Assembly (NCBI RefSeq): GCF_000338295.1 | Contig: NZ_ANMO01000111.1 | Coordinates: forward strand, 1 to 64,000 | Source of the DNA: Rhodopirellula europaea 6C | GTDB taxonomy: Bacteria; Planctomycetota; Planctomycetia; Pirellulales; Pirellulaceae | Reading direction: 5' to 3' | Length of the DNA: 64,000 nt | Part shown: positions 18,409 to 27,826 of the stretch, piece after piece | Layout: the number at the start of each line of letters is the position of its first letter | Position numbering within the stretch: the stretch's first letter is position 1 | Translations under genes and position numbers: made by a program | Notes under the pieces: model-generated | What the model saw: only the letters and a program-made list of their open reading frames with translations | What the model was told of the DNA's origin: nothing | The model's database searches: none

Positions 18409-19472
18409 TGCCAGAGTCCACCGTGTCTCGACGAGTTGAGAAGGCCGCCGTGCCAACCATAGGCAACATGCTGCCGCCAATCATCTTTGGCACCAGCGCA
18501 CTGGGCAATCTCTACCAAGCGGTCGACCGCGATACCAAGCGGTCCATCGTTTCGAAATGGTTTGAACATTGCAACGGCGTCGTCGCCGCAGACTCAGCCG
18601 GCAAGTACGGCGCGGGTTTGGCGTTGGAAAGCATGGCGGATGCACTGCGTTCGCTGAACGTTGCTCCCGAACAAATTTTGATCAGCAACAAACTCGGTTG
18701 GCGGCGAGTGGCTTTGACGACGCCGGAACCAACGTTTGAACCCGGTGCATGGGTTGGGCTCGAACATGATGCGGTCCAAGACATCAGCTACGACGGTATC
18801 CTGCGTTGTTGGGAACAGGGATGCGAGCTACTCGCTCCCTACCGACCTCAGCTGGTATCTGTCCACGACCCGGACGAGTACTTGGCCGCAGCAACCGACA
18901 AAAACGATCGTCAAAGACGCTGGGACGACATCCTGGGTGCCTACCAAGCGTTAAGCGAACTGCGTGACCGCGGTGATGTTTTGGCGATCGGCGTTGGCTC
19001 GAAAGACTGGCGTGTCTCGGAAGAACTCGCTCGAGCCTTTCCCTTGGACTGGGTCATGCTTGCAACCAGTCTGACCATTCGGACTCATCCGCAATCGTTG
19101 CTGGACTTCGTTGAAACGATGCGTCTTCAAGGTGTCAGCGTGATCAACTCAGCGATTTTCCACGCGGGCTTTTTGACCGGAGGTGACTACTACGACTATC
19201 GAAAAGTCACCGGCGAAAGCGTCGAAGACCAGGAACTGATTTCTTGGCGTCAACGATTCCATGGTCACTGCGAGCAACATGGTGTTCGTCCATCCGAAGC
19301 TTGCGTTGCCTTCGGCATGTCACCACCCGGTGTCGTAGCAACCGCCTTGAACAGCAGCAAACCCGATCGCATCGCTCAAAATGTTCAATTGGTTTCGGCC
19401 GAGCCTCCGGCTGAGTTTTGGACATCGATGAAACGCGACGGTTTGATCGACGCGTCGTACCCATACGTCTGA
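18408..19472 (+). CDS. Aldo/keto reductase, L-fucose dehydrogenase-like
   Basis: The 354-residue cytoplasmic enzyme is of the aldo/keto reductase fold. The start PPIIFGTSALGNLY, AADSAGKYGAGLALE (the usual Asp-Tyr region), ILISNKLGWR (the Lys position), LVSVHDPDEY (the His position) and IGVGSKDW follow the order of L-fucose/D-threo-aldose 1-dehydrogenases. Such enzymes oxidise L-fucose to the lactone with NAD(P), the first step of non-phosphorylating fucose use. The link to fucose here rests on its coupling to the fucosidase and the FucP-type permease next door. No lactonase or aldolase for the later steps is in the window. Confidence 0.85.
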   Translation: MPESTVSRRVEKAAVPTIGNMLPPIIFGTSALGNLYQAVDRDTKRSIVSKWFEHCNGVVAADSAGKYGAGLALESMADALRSLNVAPEQILISNKLGWRRVALTTPEPTFEPGAWVGLEHDAVQDISYDGILRCWEQGCELLAPYRPQLVSVHDPDEYLAAATDKNDRQRRWDDILGAYQALSELRDRGDVLAIGVGSKDWRVSEELARAFPLDWVMLATSLTIRTHPQSLLDFVETMRLQGVSVINSAIFHAGFLTGGDYYDYRKVTGESVEDQELISWRQRFHGHCEQHGVRPSEACVAFGMSPPGVVATALNSSKPDRIAQNVQLVSAEPPAEFWTSMKRDGLIDASYPYV

Positions 19473-19496
19473 TTCGAGCCGTTATGATTTGCTTGA

Positions 19497-19521
19497 TCCA
19501 CGCCCCAACCATTGGCGTGGA
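19497..19521 (+). terminator. Hairpin between aldo/keto reductase and permease genes
   Basis: TCCACGCC (19497-19504) pairs with GGCGTGGA (19514-19521) over a 9-nt loop. The following bases are pyrimidine-rich (CTTCTCTTTC) but contain no continuous T-run, so it may lower rather than stop readthrough into the permease gene. Confidence 0.5.
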
Positions 19522-19562
19522 CTTCTCTTTCTTCATTCCTCCAACCTCTCCCCCGGAAACTC

Positions 19563-20888
19563 ATGGCTGAACCAATCGTCGCTGAACCACAAACCGAGGC
19601 TGAAGTGGTTCCCAAGAGTTACTTGGTCGCGTTTGTTTTGACGACGTTCTGTTTTGCCCTGTGGGGATTTGCCAACGACATCACCAACCCTTTGGTGGAA
19701 GCGTTTGGACGGATTTTCAACCAAAGCAACTTTGCCAGCTCCTTCGTGCAGTTCGCCTTCTACGGCGGTTACTGCTTCATGGCGTTGCCCGCCGCTTTGT
19801 TCATCAAAAGGTTCTCGTACAAAACCGGCTTGCTGGTCGGGCTGGCGCTATACGCACTGGGCGGTTTGGCATTCATTCCCGCCGCCAGCGTTGGCGAGTT
19901 CATGCCGTTCCTCATCGCATTCTTTGTGATGACCTGCGGCCTGAGTTTCTTGGAAACCAGTGCCAACCCTTACATCCTTTCTATGGGGCCAGCCTCAACC
20001 GCGACCCAGCGTCTGAACCTGGCTCAGTCGTTCAATCCACTTGGATCGATCGTTGGCATCCTCACGGCCAAATACGCCATCCTTTCAAACATCAACTCTT
20101 TGGACGGCCCCGAAAGAGCAAAGCTGCCGGTTGAAGAATTCGAAGCGATGAAGTTCTCCGACCTAGCCATCGTTCGCGGACCGTACGTGGCAATTGGATT
20201 GGTGATTGTGACCATGTTTGTGCTGATTTTGGTCAAGAAGATGCCACGCAACCAAGACTCGGATGGATCGCTCGATATCGGCGGAACAATCGGGCGTCTG
20301 ATGGCGAATTCGCGATATGTCGGCGGTGTGATCGCTCAAGCGTTTTATGTCGGTGCGCAAATCATGTGCTGGACCTTCACTGCCCAGTACGGCAAAGGGG
20401 TTTTCATGGCCGACGGGATGTCCGCCGGAGACGCCGCCACTGCCGCATCGTCGTTCACGCTGTATTCGATGGTCTTGTTTGCAGTGGCCCGATTCGTATG
20501 CACATTCCTGCTGAAATACGTTCGTCCGGGGGCGTTGCTAATGGTGTTGGCCCTAGGCGCGATTGCCTTGCTGTTTCCGGTCATTTTCGTCGGTGGGAAA
20601 GTCGGCCTGTGGTCTCTCGTCGGTGTCTCGGGCTGCATGTCGTTGATGTTCCCAACGATCTATGGCATCGCCCTGGATCGAGTGGGCGACGACGCCAAGT
20701 TGGGTGCCGCAGGGTTGGTGATGGCGATCGCCGGTGGATCCATCATGCCGCCGCTGCAGGGCTATATGATCGACACGTGGTCGCTCAACATGTCCTTCGT
20801 TTTGCCGCTGATTTGTTTCGTGGTGATCGCGATCTACGGCTTGCTCACCGCCAAGCCGCAGGCCCCTCTGGCCGCTCCGGCTGCTTGA
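19563..20888 (+). CDS. fucP: MFS sugar permease, FucP type
   Basis: The 441-residue inner-membrane protein has about 12 membrane segments. The first helix region contains FALWGFANDITNPLV, a hallmark of the FucP branch of the major facilitator superfamily (proton/L-fucose symport). ETSANPYIL (as in FucP) and RLNLAQSFNPLGS follow. ATG at 19563 has GGA six bases upstream. Together with the fucosidase and the dehydrogenase it would import the fucose released outside. FucP relatives can also carry glucose/galactose, so the substrate is inferred from context. Confidence 0.9.
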   Translation: MAEPIVAEPQTEAEVVPKSYLVAFVLTTFCFALWGFANDITNPLVEAFGRIFNQSNFASSFVQFAFYGGYCFMALPAALFIKRFSYKTGLLVGLALYALGGLAFIPAASVGEFMPFLIAFFVMTCGLSFLETSANPYILSMGPASTATQRLNLAQSFNPLGSIVGILTAKYAILSNINSLDGPERAKLPVEEFEAMKFSDLAIVRGPYVAIGLVIVTMFVLILVKKMPRNQDSDGSLDIGGTIGRLMANSRYVGGVIAQAFYVGAQIMCWTFTAQYGKGVFMADGMSAGDAATAASSFTLYSMVLFAVARFVCTFLLKYVRPGALLMVLALGAIALLFPVIFVGGKVGLWSLVGVSGCMSLMFPTIYGIALDRVGDDAKLGAAGLVMAIAGGSIMPPLQGYMIDTWSLNMSFVLPLICFVVIAIYGLLTAKPQAPLAAPAA

Positions 20889-21053
20889 TTGCGAAACGGC
20901 GGACGCCAGAATTCGAAACAGGGTTAGAAAAATCCATCCCGGTGTGTGACACTGGGCGGGCTTCCAAATCGGACTCGTGCCGTCGGGAATGATCGAACCA
21001 TTCGATTGACCGACTCAGCCGGTCGCCCCCGCTCCACACGAAACGCCCTGACC

Positions 21054-22034
21054 ATGTCGATTCAATGGTTCCCCGGCCACATGCACAAAGCTCGGCTGGA
21101 AATCCAGGCCGCATTGCCAAAAGTGGATGTGGTGATGGAGATCATCGACGCTCGGATTCCCTATTCGAGCGAAAACCCGATGCTGGCCGACATTCGCGGT
21201 GACAAAGCCTGTTTGAAAGTCCTGACCAAATCCGATTTGGCCGATCCACACTTGACCGAAGAGTGGTTGGATGCCTTGAATAATTCGAGCTCCACGCGAG
21301 CTCGCTCGGTCACGACAGATGACGTGCCAACCATCCGCCGATTGAAATCCGCGTTGATCGGCATGTGCCCTCATCGAAAGGGTCGATCCATCAATGCGAT
21401 GGTGATGGGAATTCCCAACGTCGGCAAATCAACGATCATCAATTTCCTGGCTGGTCGCAAGGTCGCAAAAACGGGCAACACGCCCGCGGTGACCCAGCAT
21501 CAACAGCGTGTCGATATCGGCGATGGAGTGATCCTGTGGGACACGCCTGGAATGCTCTGGCCAAAGGTTCACAACGTCAGCAGCGGTTATCGACTGGCGT
21601 TGATCGGATCCATCAAAGACACCGCGATGGACTACACCGACGTCGGCTTTTTCGCCGCCCGGTATTTCATGGAACAGTACCCCGATCGGTTGGCCGCCCG
21701 CTTTGACCTCGAGTCGGTTGCCGACACCGAAATGGCGGTCATCGAAGACATCGGGCGCCGGCGAGGTTGCCTTGGCCGCAACAACCGAGTCGATCTGGAA
21801 CGAGCCTCTCGAATCCTGATTCAGGAATATCGCACGGGCGGCCTGGGCCGGCTTACGCTCGAGACCCCCGCAACGATGCAACGAGAACGCATCCTCACGC
21901 AAAAGGCGATGGTCGAAGCGGAAGAAGCCGCTCGTTTGAAAGACGAGAAACGCAAGAAGCGATTCAAGAACAAGCAAAAAGCCCAACGCAAATCTCGCGA
22001 AATGGATGCTTCGCGTCGCGACCGTCGCCAGTAG
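21054..22034 (+). CDS. rbgA: Ribosome biogenesis GTPase RbgA (YlqF)
   Basis: The 326-residue GTPase is needed for late assembly of the 50S subunit in related bacteria. The G-motifs are circularly permuted as in this family: G4 TKSD (residues 58-61) comes before G1 GIPNVGKST (119-127) and G3 DTPGM (163-167). The N-terminus IQWFPGHMHKA is the family hallmark. A Lys/Arg-rich C-terminal tail of about 50 residues probably contacts rRNA. ATG at 21054 matches the family N-terminus; the open frame upstream to 20946 is not used. Confidence 0.95.
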   Translation: MSIQWFPGHMHKARLEIQAALPKVDVVMEIIDARIPYSSENPMLADIRGDKACLKVLTKSDLADPHLTEEWLDALNNSSSTRARSVTTDDVPTIRRLKSALIGMCPHRKGRSINAMVMGIPNVGKSTIINFLAGRKVAKTGNTPAVTQHQQRVDIGDGVILWDTPGMLWPKVHNVSSGYRLALIGSIKDTAMDYTDVGFFAARYFMEQYPDRLAARFDLESVADTEMAVIEDIGRRRGCLGRNNRVDLERASRILIQEYRTGGLGRLTLETPATMQRERILTQKAMVEAEEAARLKDEKRKKRFKNKQKAQRKSREMDASRRDRRQ

Positions 22035-22053
22035 GCTGATTCTCAAAAGGCAC

Positions 22054-22084
22054 CCGGCAACTCGCTTCTCGCAAGTGTTGCCGG
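22054..22084. terminator. Hairpin between convergent rbgA and hydrolase genes
   Basis: CCGGCAAC (22054-22061) pairs with GTTGCCGG (22077-22084) over 15 bases. It lies 20 bp after rbgA and about 100 bp beyond the end of the convergent hydrolase gene. No T-run is present, so its role as terminator is only likely. Confidence 0.45.
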
Positions 22085-22181
22085 AACGGTCTCACGCATT
22101 GGCGAAGCATCCAAACGGTGAGGCGAACAACACTTTGTTGTTTGCTCCACATGCACGCACATCGCGGCAGATCCGCGACGC

Positions 22182-23048
22182 TCACTCAGCCTGCTTGGCA
22201 GCGAACAATTCATGGAAGAAGACTCGCATCGCGTCCCACGATCGATGGTCGGCCTTCTCGTTGTACGCCGCGCCTTTACTGTTGTCGTTGCCCGCCATCG
22301 GCTGCGTGAATGAGTGAACCGCGTTGGCGTAAACATTCATTTGCCAATCGACATCGTTCGCATCGAACTCAGCGATCGTTGCTTCGATGTCTTCCTTTGG
22401 CACGTAAGGGTCATCGGCACCGTGGCAGATCAAGATCTGGGCTTTGATATTGGCTCCGTCTTCCGGTGTTGGCGAATCCAAACCACCGTGGAAGCTAACG
22501 ATGCCGTTGACGTCCGCTCCGCTGCGTGCCAGCTCAATCACCCCGGTTCCGCCAAAGCAGTATCCGATCGCTGCCACCTGATCCGAGGCCAAATTGTCTG
22601 CCTTGCGAAGTTGCTCCAAACCCAGGTTCAATCGGCGACGATAGAGTTCTCGATCGCTCTTGTACTTCCCTGAGAACTCAGCCGCTTCACCGGTGTCAGC
22701 GGGACGAACCCCACGACCATAGATATCCAGAGCGAACGCGATGTACCCCAGTTCAGCCAATTGACGGCACCGGCGACGCTCGTAATCGGTCAGGCCCATC
22801 CATTGATGAACGACCAAAACCCCTGGCTTGCCTGAATCAGCTTTCGTGCCGGCGGGTCGCACACTGGTATCGAACGCCAAGAACCCTTCCAGCACCACGT
22901 CGCCATCGTTGTAGACAATGGTTTGTGTCTGCACTTCGGCTTGGGCAACCGAAGCTGTCCCAATCAAACCAGCAAACAATCCAATGGCGAACAACGCCGG
23001 CAACTTCGAAGAAACGAAGCGACGGACATCAAGACAGCAGCACAACAT
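22182..23048 (-). CDS. Exported dienelactone hydrolase family protein
   Basis: The 288-residue alpha/beta hydrolase has a signal peptide (to about VAQAEV). The catalytic triad is visible: Cys164 in GYCFGG, Asp212/213 in GADDPYVP and His245 in AVHSF, as in dienelactone hydrolases, which open lactone or ester rings. The Cys nucleophile is retained. An exported form suggests a broad esterase role rather than aromatic breakdown, and no aromatic pathway genes are nearby. ATG at 23048 is chosen because GAGGAT stands just before it and the signal peptide follows. Confidence 0.88.
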   Translation of the reverse strand: MLCCCLDVRRFVSSKLPALFAIGLFAGLIGTASVAQAEVQTQTIVYNDGDVVLEGFLAFDTSVRPAGTKADSGKPGVLVVHQWMGLTDYERRRCRQLAELGYIAFALDIYGRGVRPADTGEAAEFSGKYKSDRELYRRRLNLGLEQLRKADNLASDQVAAIGYCFGGTGVIELARSGADVNGIVSFHGGLDSPTPEDGANIKAQILICHGADDPYVPKEDIEATIAEFDANDVDWQMNVYANAVHSFTQPMAGNDNSKGAAYNEKADHRSWDAMRVFFHELFAAKQAE

Positions 23049-23160
23049 GAAAGATCCTCGGGCGGGCACGGGCATCGAATACAAACGATGCTGCGATTGT
23101 AAAAGCAAAACCACCCCGACGGAAAGAACTCGCAGGAAACGCTTTTCTGCGCACCGGTTC

Positions 23161-24357
23161 TTAGTACCGCCGAACCCGAGCGATCAACATCATGCCAACG
23201 CCGGACAGAACCACGTTGCCGATCCAAACGCCATACGGCGGCATGTCACCCGCTTTCGCCTGGTCCAACCCGAGCAAGTAAAGCGGGTAATAAACCAAGA
23301 TCGTCGGTAGAAAGCACATCCCGAACGTCGTCCAGTAGTCACTGGTCTTCGCGACGATCGCCAGCGGTGCACCAACGAGCACAAAGAAGAAACACGTGAA
23401 ACCTTCCGCCCAACGACGCCAAGGTTCGGTCTGCAAACGAGTCAGACGATGCCGACTCGATTTCAAACTCGATTGAATCGCCGAAGATTTCTCTCCGCCA
23501 ATCTCCGCCGGTCGGGATGTCAGCAAAGAGAATCCGGTGAACGCCGCCAACTCGCCAATTTTCGCGTGAGTGCGTTCTCGCTGGCGAAGTCGTTCATTTC
23601 GAATCAGTCGCAGCGGCAACTCACTCGGGCTTCGCGTGGAGATGTCGTCTTCTTCCAGCGCGTTTCCGATCGGAATTTCAAACTGATGTTCGCCGGGGAA
23701 ATCGCCTTGCAATCCCTTCCCGCGAATGACTTGGCTATCGACCAGCTTGAGAACGAGAGATTGAGTCTCCTCATCCATCATCAATTGGCCTTCGCTGGCG
23801 GTCACGGTGAAAGCATCGTCGCCTTTGCCGCGAACGGTCACCCGAGGCGAAATCATTCGGCGACCGTCAATTTCGCGAACGTGGATCGAGAATCCATGAT
23901 CGGATGTGTATGAGTGATCGCGTTCCAGCAACCGGTAAGCGATGTCTTCGATCGAGAGCAACACGACACGTTTGACGCCAGGTTTTCCCCAGGAAACCGC
24001 CATGTCGCTGCAATACACCGCGACTGGACTGAGCAAAGCGGCAAAGACGATCGCCGGCTGCAGCAATCTGAGCGGCGAGATGCCTGATGCCTTGACCGTC
24101 GAAATCTCACCATCAGCCGCCATTCGGCCGTAGACGCAGCAGACGGAAAATAACGCCGTTGCAGGAACCGCGTGCTGCAAGGAAATCGGAATCGCGAACG
24201 GCAACAACTGCAGAACAGCCATCGCTCCCAATCCCTTGCGGAACAGCTCACGCCCCACCGCGATCAGCAGGATCAGCAGCGTCAACACGACGAGCGCAAC
24301 GACGAAGATCCGAAGGATTTCGAAGAGAATCGTGCGTGTCAGACGGGTTGGAATCAC
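23161..24357 (-). CDS. LptF/LptG-family permease (YjgP/YjgQ)
   Basis: The 398-residue inner-membrane protein has three N-terminal membrane helices, a periplasmic beta-rich domain (about 130-260) and three C-terminal helices. This is the layout of LptF and LptG, which with LptB extract lipopolysaccharide from the inner membrane. The short start VIPTRLTRTILFEIL fits the family when GTG at 24357 is used; another GTG at 24417 is in frame. Only one copy is seen here, so whether it is the F or G type cannot be said. It points to an outer membrane with LPS-like lipids. Confidence 0.88.
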   Translation of the reverse strand: MIPTRLTRTILFEILRIFVVALVVLTLLILLIAVGRELFRKGLGAMAVLQLLPFAIPISLQHAVPATALFSVCCVYGRMAADGEISTVKASGISPLRLLQPAIVFAALLSPVAVYCSDMAVSWGKPGVKRVVLLSIEDIAYRLLERDHSYTSDHGFSIHVREIDGRRMISPRVTVRGKGDDAFTVTASEGQLMMDEETQSLVLKLVDSQVIRGKGLQGDFPGEHQFEIPIGNALEEDDISTRSPSELPLRLIRNERLRQRERTHAKIGELAAFTGFSLLTSRPAEIGGEKSSAIQSSLKSSRHRLTRLQTEPWRRWAEGFTCFFFVLVGAPLAIVAKTSDYWTTFGMCFLPTILVYYPLYLLGLDQAKAGDMPPYGVWIGNVVLSGVGMMLIARVRRY

Positions 24358-24587
24358 TGGGTCTGTATCAAAACAGCGGAAGCGAACACTTTCAGGCTGG
24401 GAATTAACAAAAATCACCCGATCGGCGACAGATCAGCTCAGCCACTTCTGAAGGCGGTCGCCACGTTGTTCTCGCTGTAGAACTTGAGAAATCGCCACGG
24501 GTCACGAGGCAAACACCAACGTGCAAACTCGATTATCTTCCTCCATCGGCGTCAGTTATTGAGCACATCTCAGTTTGCCTGACTTGG

Positions 24588-24606
24588 TTGGCACGAATCC
24601 TGCCTC
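24588..24606 (+). promoter_or_regulatory. Candidate sigma-54 promoter of the PLD gene
   Basis: The sequence TTGGCACGAATCCTGCC has GG at 24590-24591 and GC at 24602-24603, exactly 10 bases apart, as needed for the -24/-12 elements (consensus TGGCAC-N5-TTGC). Only the first T of TTGC differs. It lies about 63 bp before the ATG at 24667, on the right strand and in non-coding DNA. Confidence 0.6.
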
Positions 24607-24666
24607 TTTGGCTGCGGATCGGACACCTCTTACCTTCCTAATTTGCCCTCTCGACCAAGGTTCCGA

Positions 24667-26052
24667 ATGATTTGGATTGTCGCCTACATCAGCAGCGTGC
24701 TGGGAGCGTTTTTAACGATCGTTGCAATGACGGTGATTCGCCACGAAGAACGGCACAATGTGGGTCGACTCGGCTGGCTCGGACTTGTCCTGCTCTCACC
24801 GCCGATTGGGCTGGTCCTATTCCTATGGCTGGGAGGCCGAAAAATCTCCGCTGAACACTCACAGCGCAAACTGGTCGATTTGCCCGCAGCGGCGGATGGC
24901 AGCGATTGCTCACGGTCCGGCTTGGAACGAATGCTTGAAAAACGAGGGTTGCGTTCCCCGACAATTGGAAACCAAGTCCGCTTGCTCCACCGTACCAACG
25001 ATGTTCTCGACGCCTATCTGGAATTGATCGATCAAGCTCAAGATGTGTTGTACGTGATGACCTTCATCATGGATGAACGAAAAAGCACCCAGCGGATTGT
25101 GGAACGGCTCTGTGCCCGGGCTCGCGAAGGGGTCCAGGTGCGATTGCTATGTGACGGTTTCGGTTCGTTCCTGATGTCCGACGAACAACTCGAACAAATT
25201 CGCGAAGCGGGCGGTCGCGCGATGCGTTTCAAGCCGATGTCTCAACTCAGCCGGCTCGCCTACCTGAATTTCCGCAACCACCGCAAACTTGCCGTGGCCG
25301 ATGGTCGTCGTGCGATCTTGGGCGGAGCTAACTTGGTCGAAGAAGAACTTGACATCAACGAGGACGATGAACGCTGGGTCGACATGAGCGTTCTCATCGA
25401 AGGCCCCGCGGCGGCACAGTTGCAAGCGGTCTTTTGCAGCGATTGGAACTTCGTCGCCGAGGAGAAGTTGCCGCCGGTCGACTATGAATGCCCTCATCCA
25501 CCGACGCATCCCGAGGATACTCGCATGACGGTGATGCCAATTGGTCCCGACGGCCCCGAGGAAATCCTGGAAGACTTTTGGAACTACGCCATCAATCGTG
25601 CCGAAGAACGCGTTTGGATCTGCACGCCCTACTTCGTTCCAACCGCACAGTCGATGAGGTGTTTGGAATCCGCATGTCGCCGCGGTATCGATGTCCGCAT
25701 CCTTGTGCCGGAGGACAGCGACCTTGCTCCGGTCGATTACGCTCGCATCGATTACATGGACGACCTGCAATACCTCGGTGCCAGGCTGTACCGATACCAG
25801 GACAGCATGGTGCACGCGAAACTTGGCATCGTGGACGACTTCACCGTCGTGATTGGTTCCGCCAACTTTGACGTCCGATCGTTCTTTCTCAACTATGAAC
25901 TGTCCGTAGTCATCCACGATCAACCGACCATCCAAAAGTTCAGTGACTGGTACGAGTCACTCTTGCCAAACTGCGAACTCGGACTTCCCGAGCACACCGC
26001 TTGGCGTTCAACGTTGGGCCTATGTGCGAGACTGTTCGCATCGGAATTGTAG
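24667..26052 (+). CDS. cls: Cardiolipin synthase-like phospholipase D protein
   Basis: The 461-residue membrane protein has two N-terminal membrane helices (about 3-23 and 36-56) and two PLD domains. The HKD motifs are HRKLAVADGRRAILGGAN (His205, Lys207) and HAKLGIVDDFTVVIGSAN (His383, Lys385), both complete. Enzymes of this kind join two phosphatidylglycerols to cardiolipin. The length is close to bacterial ClsA (about 480). ATG at 24667 starts the first membrane helix; the TTG at 24643 is less likely. A sigma-54-type promoter candidate stands upstream. Confidence 0.92.
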   Translation: MIWIVAYISSVLGAFLTIVAMTVIRHEERHNVGRLGWLGLVLLSPPIGLVLFLWLGGRKISAEHSQRKLVDLPAAADGSDCSRSGLERMLEKRGLRSPTIGNQVRLLHRTNDVLDAYLELIDQAQDVLYVMTFIMDERKSTQRIVERLCARAREGVQVRLLCDGFGSFLMSDEQLEQIREAGGRAMRFKPMSQLSRLAYLNFRNHRKLAVADGRRAILGGANLVEEELDINEDDERWVDMSVLIEGPAAAQLQAVFCSDWNFVAEEKLPPVDYECPHPPTHPEDTRMTVMPIGPDGPEEILEDFWNYAINRAEERVWICTPYFVPTAQSMRCLESACRRGIDVRILVPEDSDLAPVDYARIDYMDDLQYLGARLYRYQDSMVHAKLGIVDDFTVVIGSANFDVRSFFLNYELSVVIHDQPTIQKFSDWYESLLPNCELGLPEHTAWRSTLGLCARLFASEL

Positions 26053-26266
26053 CTTTTACCGACCCTAACGACGCGAAGTGAATTTGCCGCGATCTACACT
26101 GAGTCGCCCCACTGGGCCGAACTCGGTTGCAAGAATCAGATCGATTGAATTCACCAACTTAGCCACAATCTGGTTCATCCACTCAGCACTCATCCAAACC
26201 GATCCTGCTCAGGCGAAACGGATCTTCGTCGGGCAAAACCGTTTACTCTCAAAACTTTCGATCTGC

Positions 26267-27826
26267 ATGTATTCAGAAACAGCCGGCACCCGAAAGACTC
26301 TCGGTGACGTCGATATTCTTTATCACGATGGCATCTACCATCTGTTTCACCTCGTTCTTCCGAATCACGATTTCATCGCACACGCGGTTAGCGACAATTG
26401 CTTTTCTTGGCGACGAGTCGAAAACGCGTTGTTCATCGGTGATCCCGGCAGCTGGGATGACTCGATGCTGTGGACCATGCACGTCAGCCCCAACCCGCAC
26501 CGGCCTGGATCGTGGCGGATGTTCTACACCGGGCTGTCTCGCCGAGACCACGGTGCCAAACAGAGACTAGGTATGGCCGAGAGCGATGATCTCTATTGTT
26601 GGACCAAAGCTCCCGTCGCGTGGGAAGATCGCCGATCGGCATTGCCATACGATTTGCCTGGTCGGCCGCCGCAACCGCCGTTCAAGCAAGATATGAAGAG
26701 CTGCTTTCCTCTCAGCCCCGGCCGTGAACACTACGAGTCTGAAATCGACGAGGCTCGCAACTGGGTGTCATGGCGCGACCCGTACTACTACCACGAAAAC
26801 GGTCGCGGTTGGTTGCTGGCCGCCGGACGAGTCAACCACGGCCCAATCGTTCGTCGAGGCTGCGTCGCGGTGATGGAAGAAGTCCAACCGAATAAATTCG
26901 AGCAACGTCCGCCGCTTCATCATCCGGGACTGTATGACGACATCGAAGTCCCGAACCTGTTCAAGATCAACGGCGACTATTACCTGGTCGGCAGCATGCG
27001 TGAAGACGCGAAAATTCGGTATTGGCATACCGAGAAGATCGGCAAACCCTGGCGGACCTACGCGGACAACGTGTTGCTCGCCAGCGGAAACTATGCCGGT
27101 CGAATCACGACCGATGACAAAGGGATTCTGCTGTGGAGCTTCTTCACGCCGGGCGGTGCAGACCGACAAACCGGTAATTTGATGCCACCGCCCAAACGTA
27201 TTTGTCGTTTGCCAAACGGCCAACTGGAAGTCCGGACGTTTGAGGGCTTCGATTCTTTAGTTGAAAGTGAGGTCCCAGTTGAAAAGCTCTCGCCGATCAA
27301 ACCAGTCGAATGCCAGTCCGCTCGCACATCAAACGACAACTCGTTCGACTTGGATTGTGAATCCGGCTTTCAGTGTTTCGCGTTGGAAGAAGACCTCAGT
27401 TGCTTCCGGTTGCGATGCCATATGAAGATGATGGTCGAGGGCAAATGCGGCGTCGCATTTCGACTCGATCGCGAATCTCACGACGGATACTACTTGTCGC
27501 TGGATTTGTTCAAAGGTGTTGCCCAGCTACGTGCTTGGGGCAGCGGTCCAGACGGGTCGGGTGAAGAAACGATGCAGTTCCAAAGCCTGCAGGCCGGATA
27601 CTGGGAACGTGAAGTTCGCGGCGAAGTCGAACTGCAACTGATCGCATACGGCAGCTACATCGAAGTGTCCGTCGGTGGGCACGTGCTACTTTCTCTCGCG
27701 GACCAAACGTTCAATCACGGCGCACTCGGTTTCAACTTGGAAAGCGGCAACTTGCGGGTCACCAACGTTCAAGTCGAACGCTTCATTCCACCCGTCCAAT
27801 CGGACGAACACCTCGCCAACGGCTAA
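26267..27826 (+). CDS. Glycoside hydrolase, GH32/GH43-like five-bladed propeller
   Basis: The 519-residue product has no clear signal peptide. The propeller domain (about 15-350) shows GDVDILYHDGIYHLFH near the N-terminus, where GH32 has its nucleophile Asp. SWRDPYYY follows (the RDP motif that binds substrate), then DIEVPNLFKINGDYYL, where the acid/base Glu is expected. A beta-sandwich of about 150 residues closes the protein (LDCESGFQCFALEED to RVTNVQVERF), as in GH32. This suggests cleavage of fructosides or related sugars, but the exact family and substrate need a profile search. The frame is open to 26078; ATG at 26267 is preferred because the propeller begins just after it. Confidence 0.75.
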   Translation: MYSETAGTRKTLGDVDILYHDGIYHLFHLVLPNHDFIAHAVSDNCFSWRRVENALFIGDPGSWDDSMLWTMHVSPNPHRPGSWRMFYTGLSRRDHGAKQRLGMAESDDLYCWTKAPVAWEDRRSALPYDLPGRPPQPPFKQDMKSCFPLSPGREHYESEIDEARNWVSWRDPYYYHENGRGWLLAAGRVNHGPIVRRGCVAVMEEVQPNKFEQRPPLHHPGLYDDIEVPNLFKINGDYYLVGSMREDAKIRYWHTEKIGKPWRTYADNVLLASGNYAGRITTDDKGILLWSFFTPGGADRQTGNLMPPPKRICRLPNGQLEVRTFEGFDSLVESEVPVEKLSPIKPVECQSARTSNDNSFDLDCESGFQCFALEEDLSCFRLRCHMKMMVEGKCGVAFRLDRESHDGYYLSLDLFKGVAQLRAWGSGPDGSGEETMQFQSLQAGYWEREVRGEVELQLIAYGSYIEVSVGGHVLLSLADQTFNHGALGFNLESGNLRVTNVQVERFIPPVQSDEHLANG

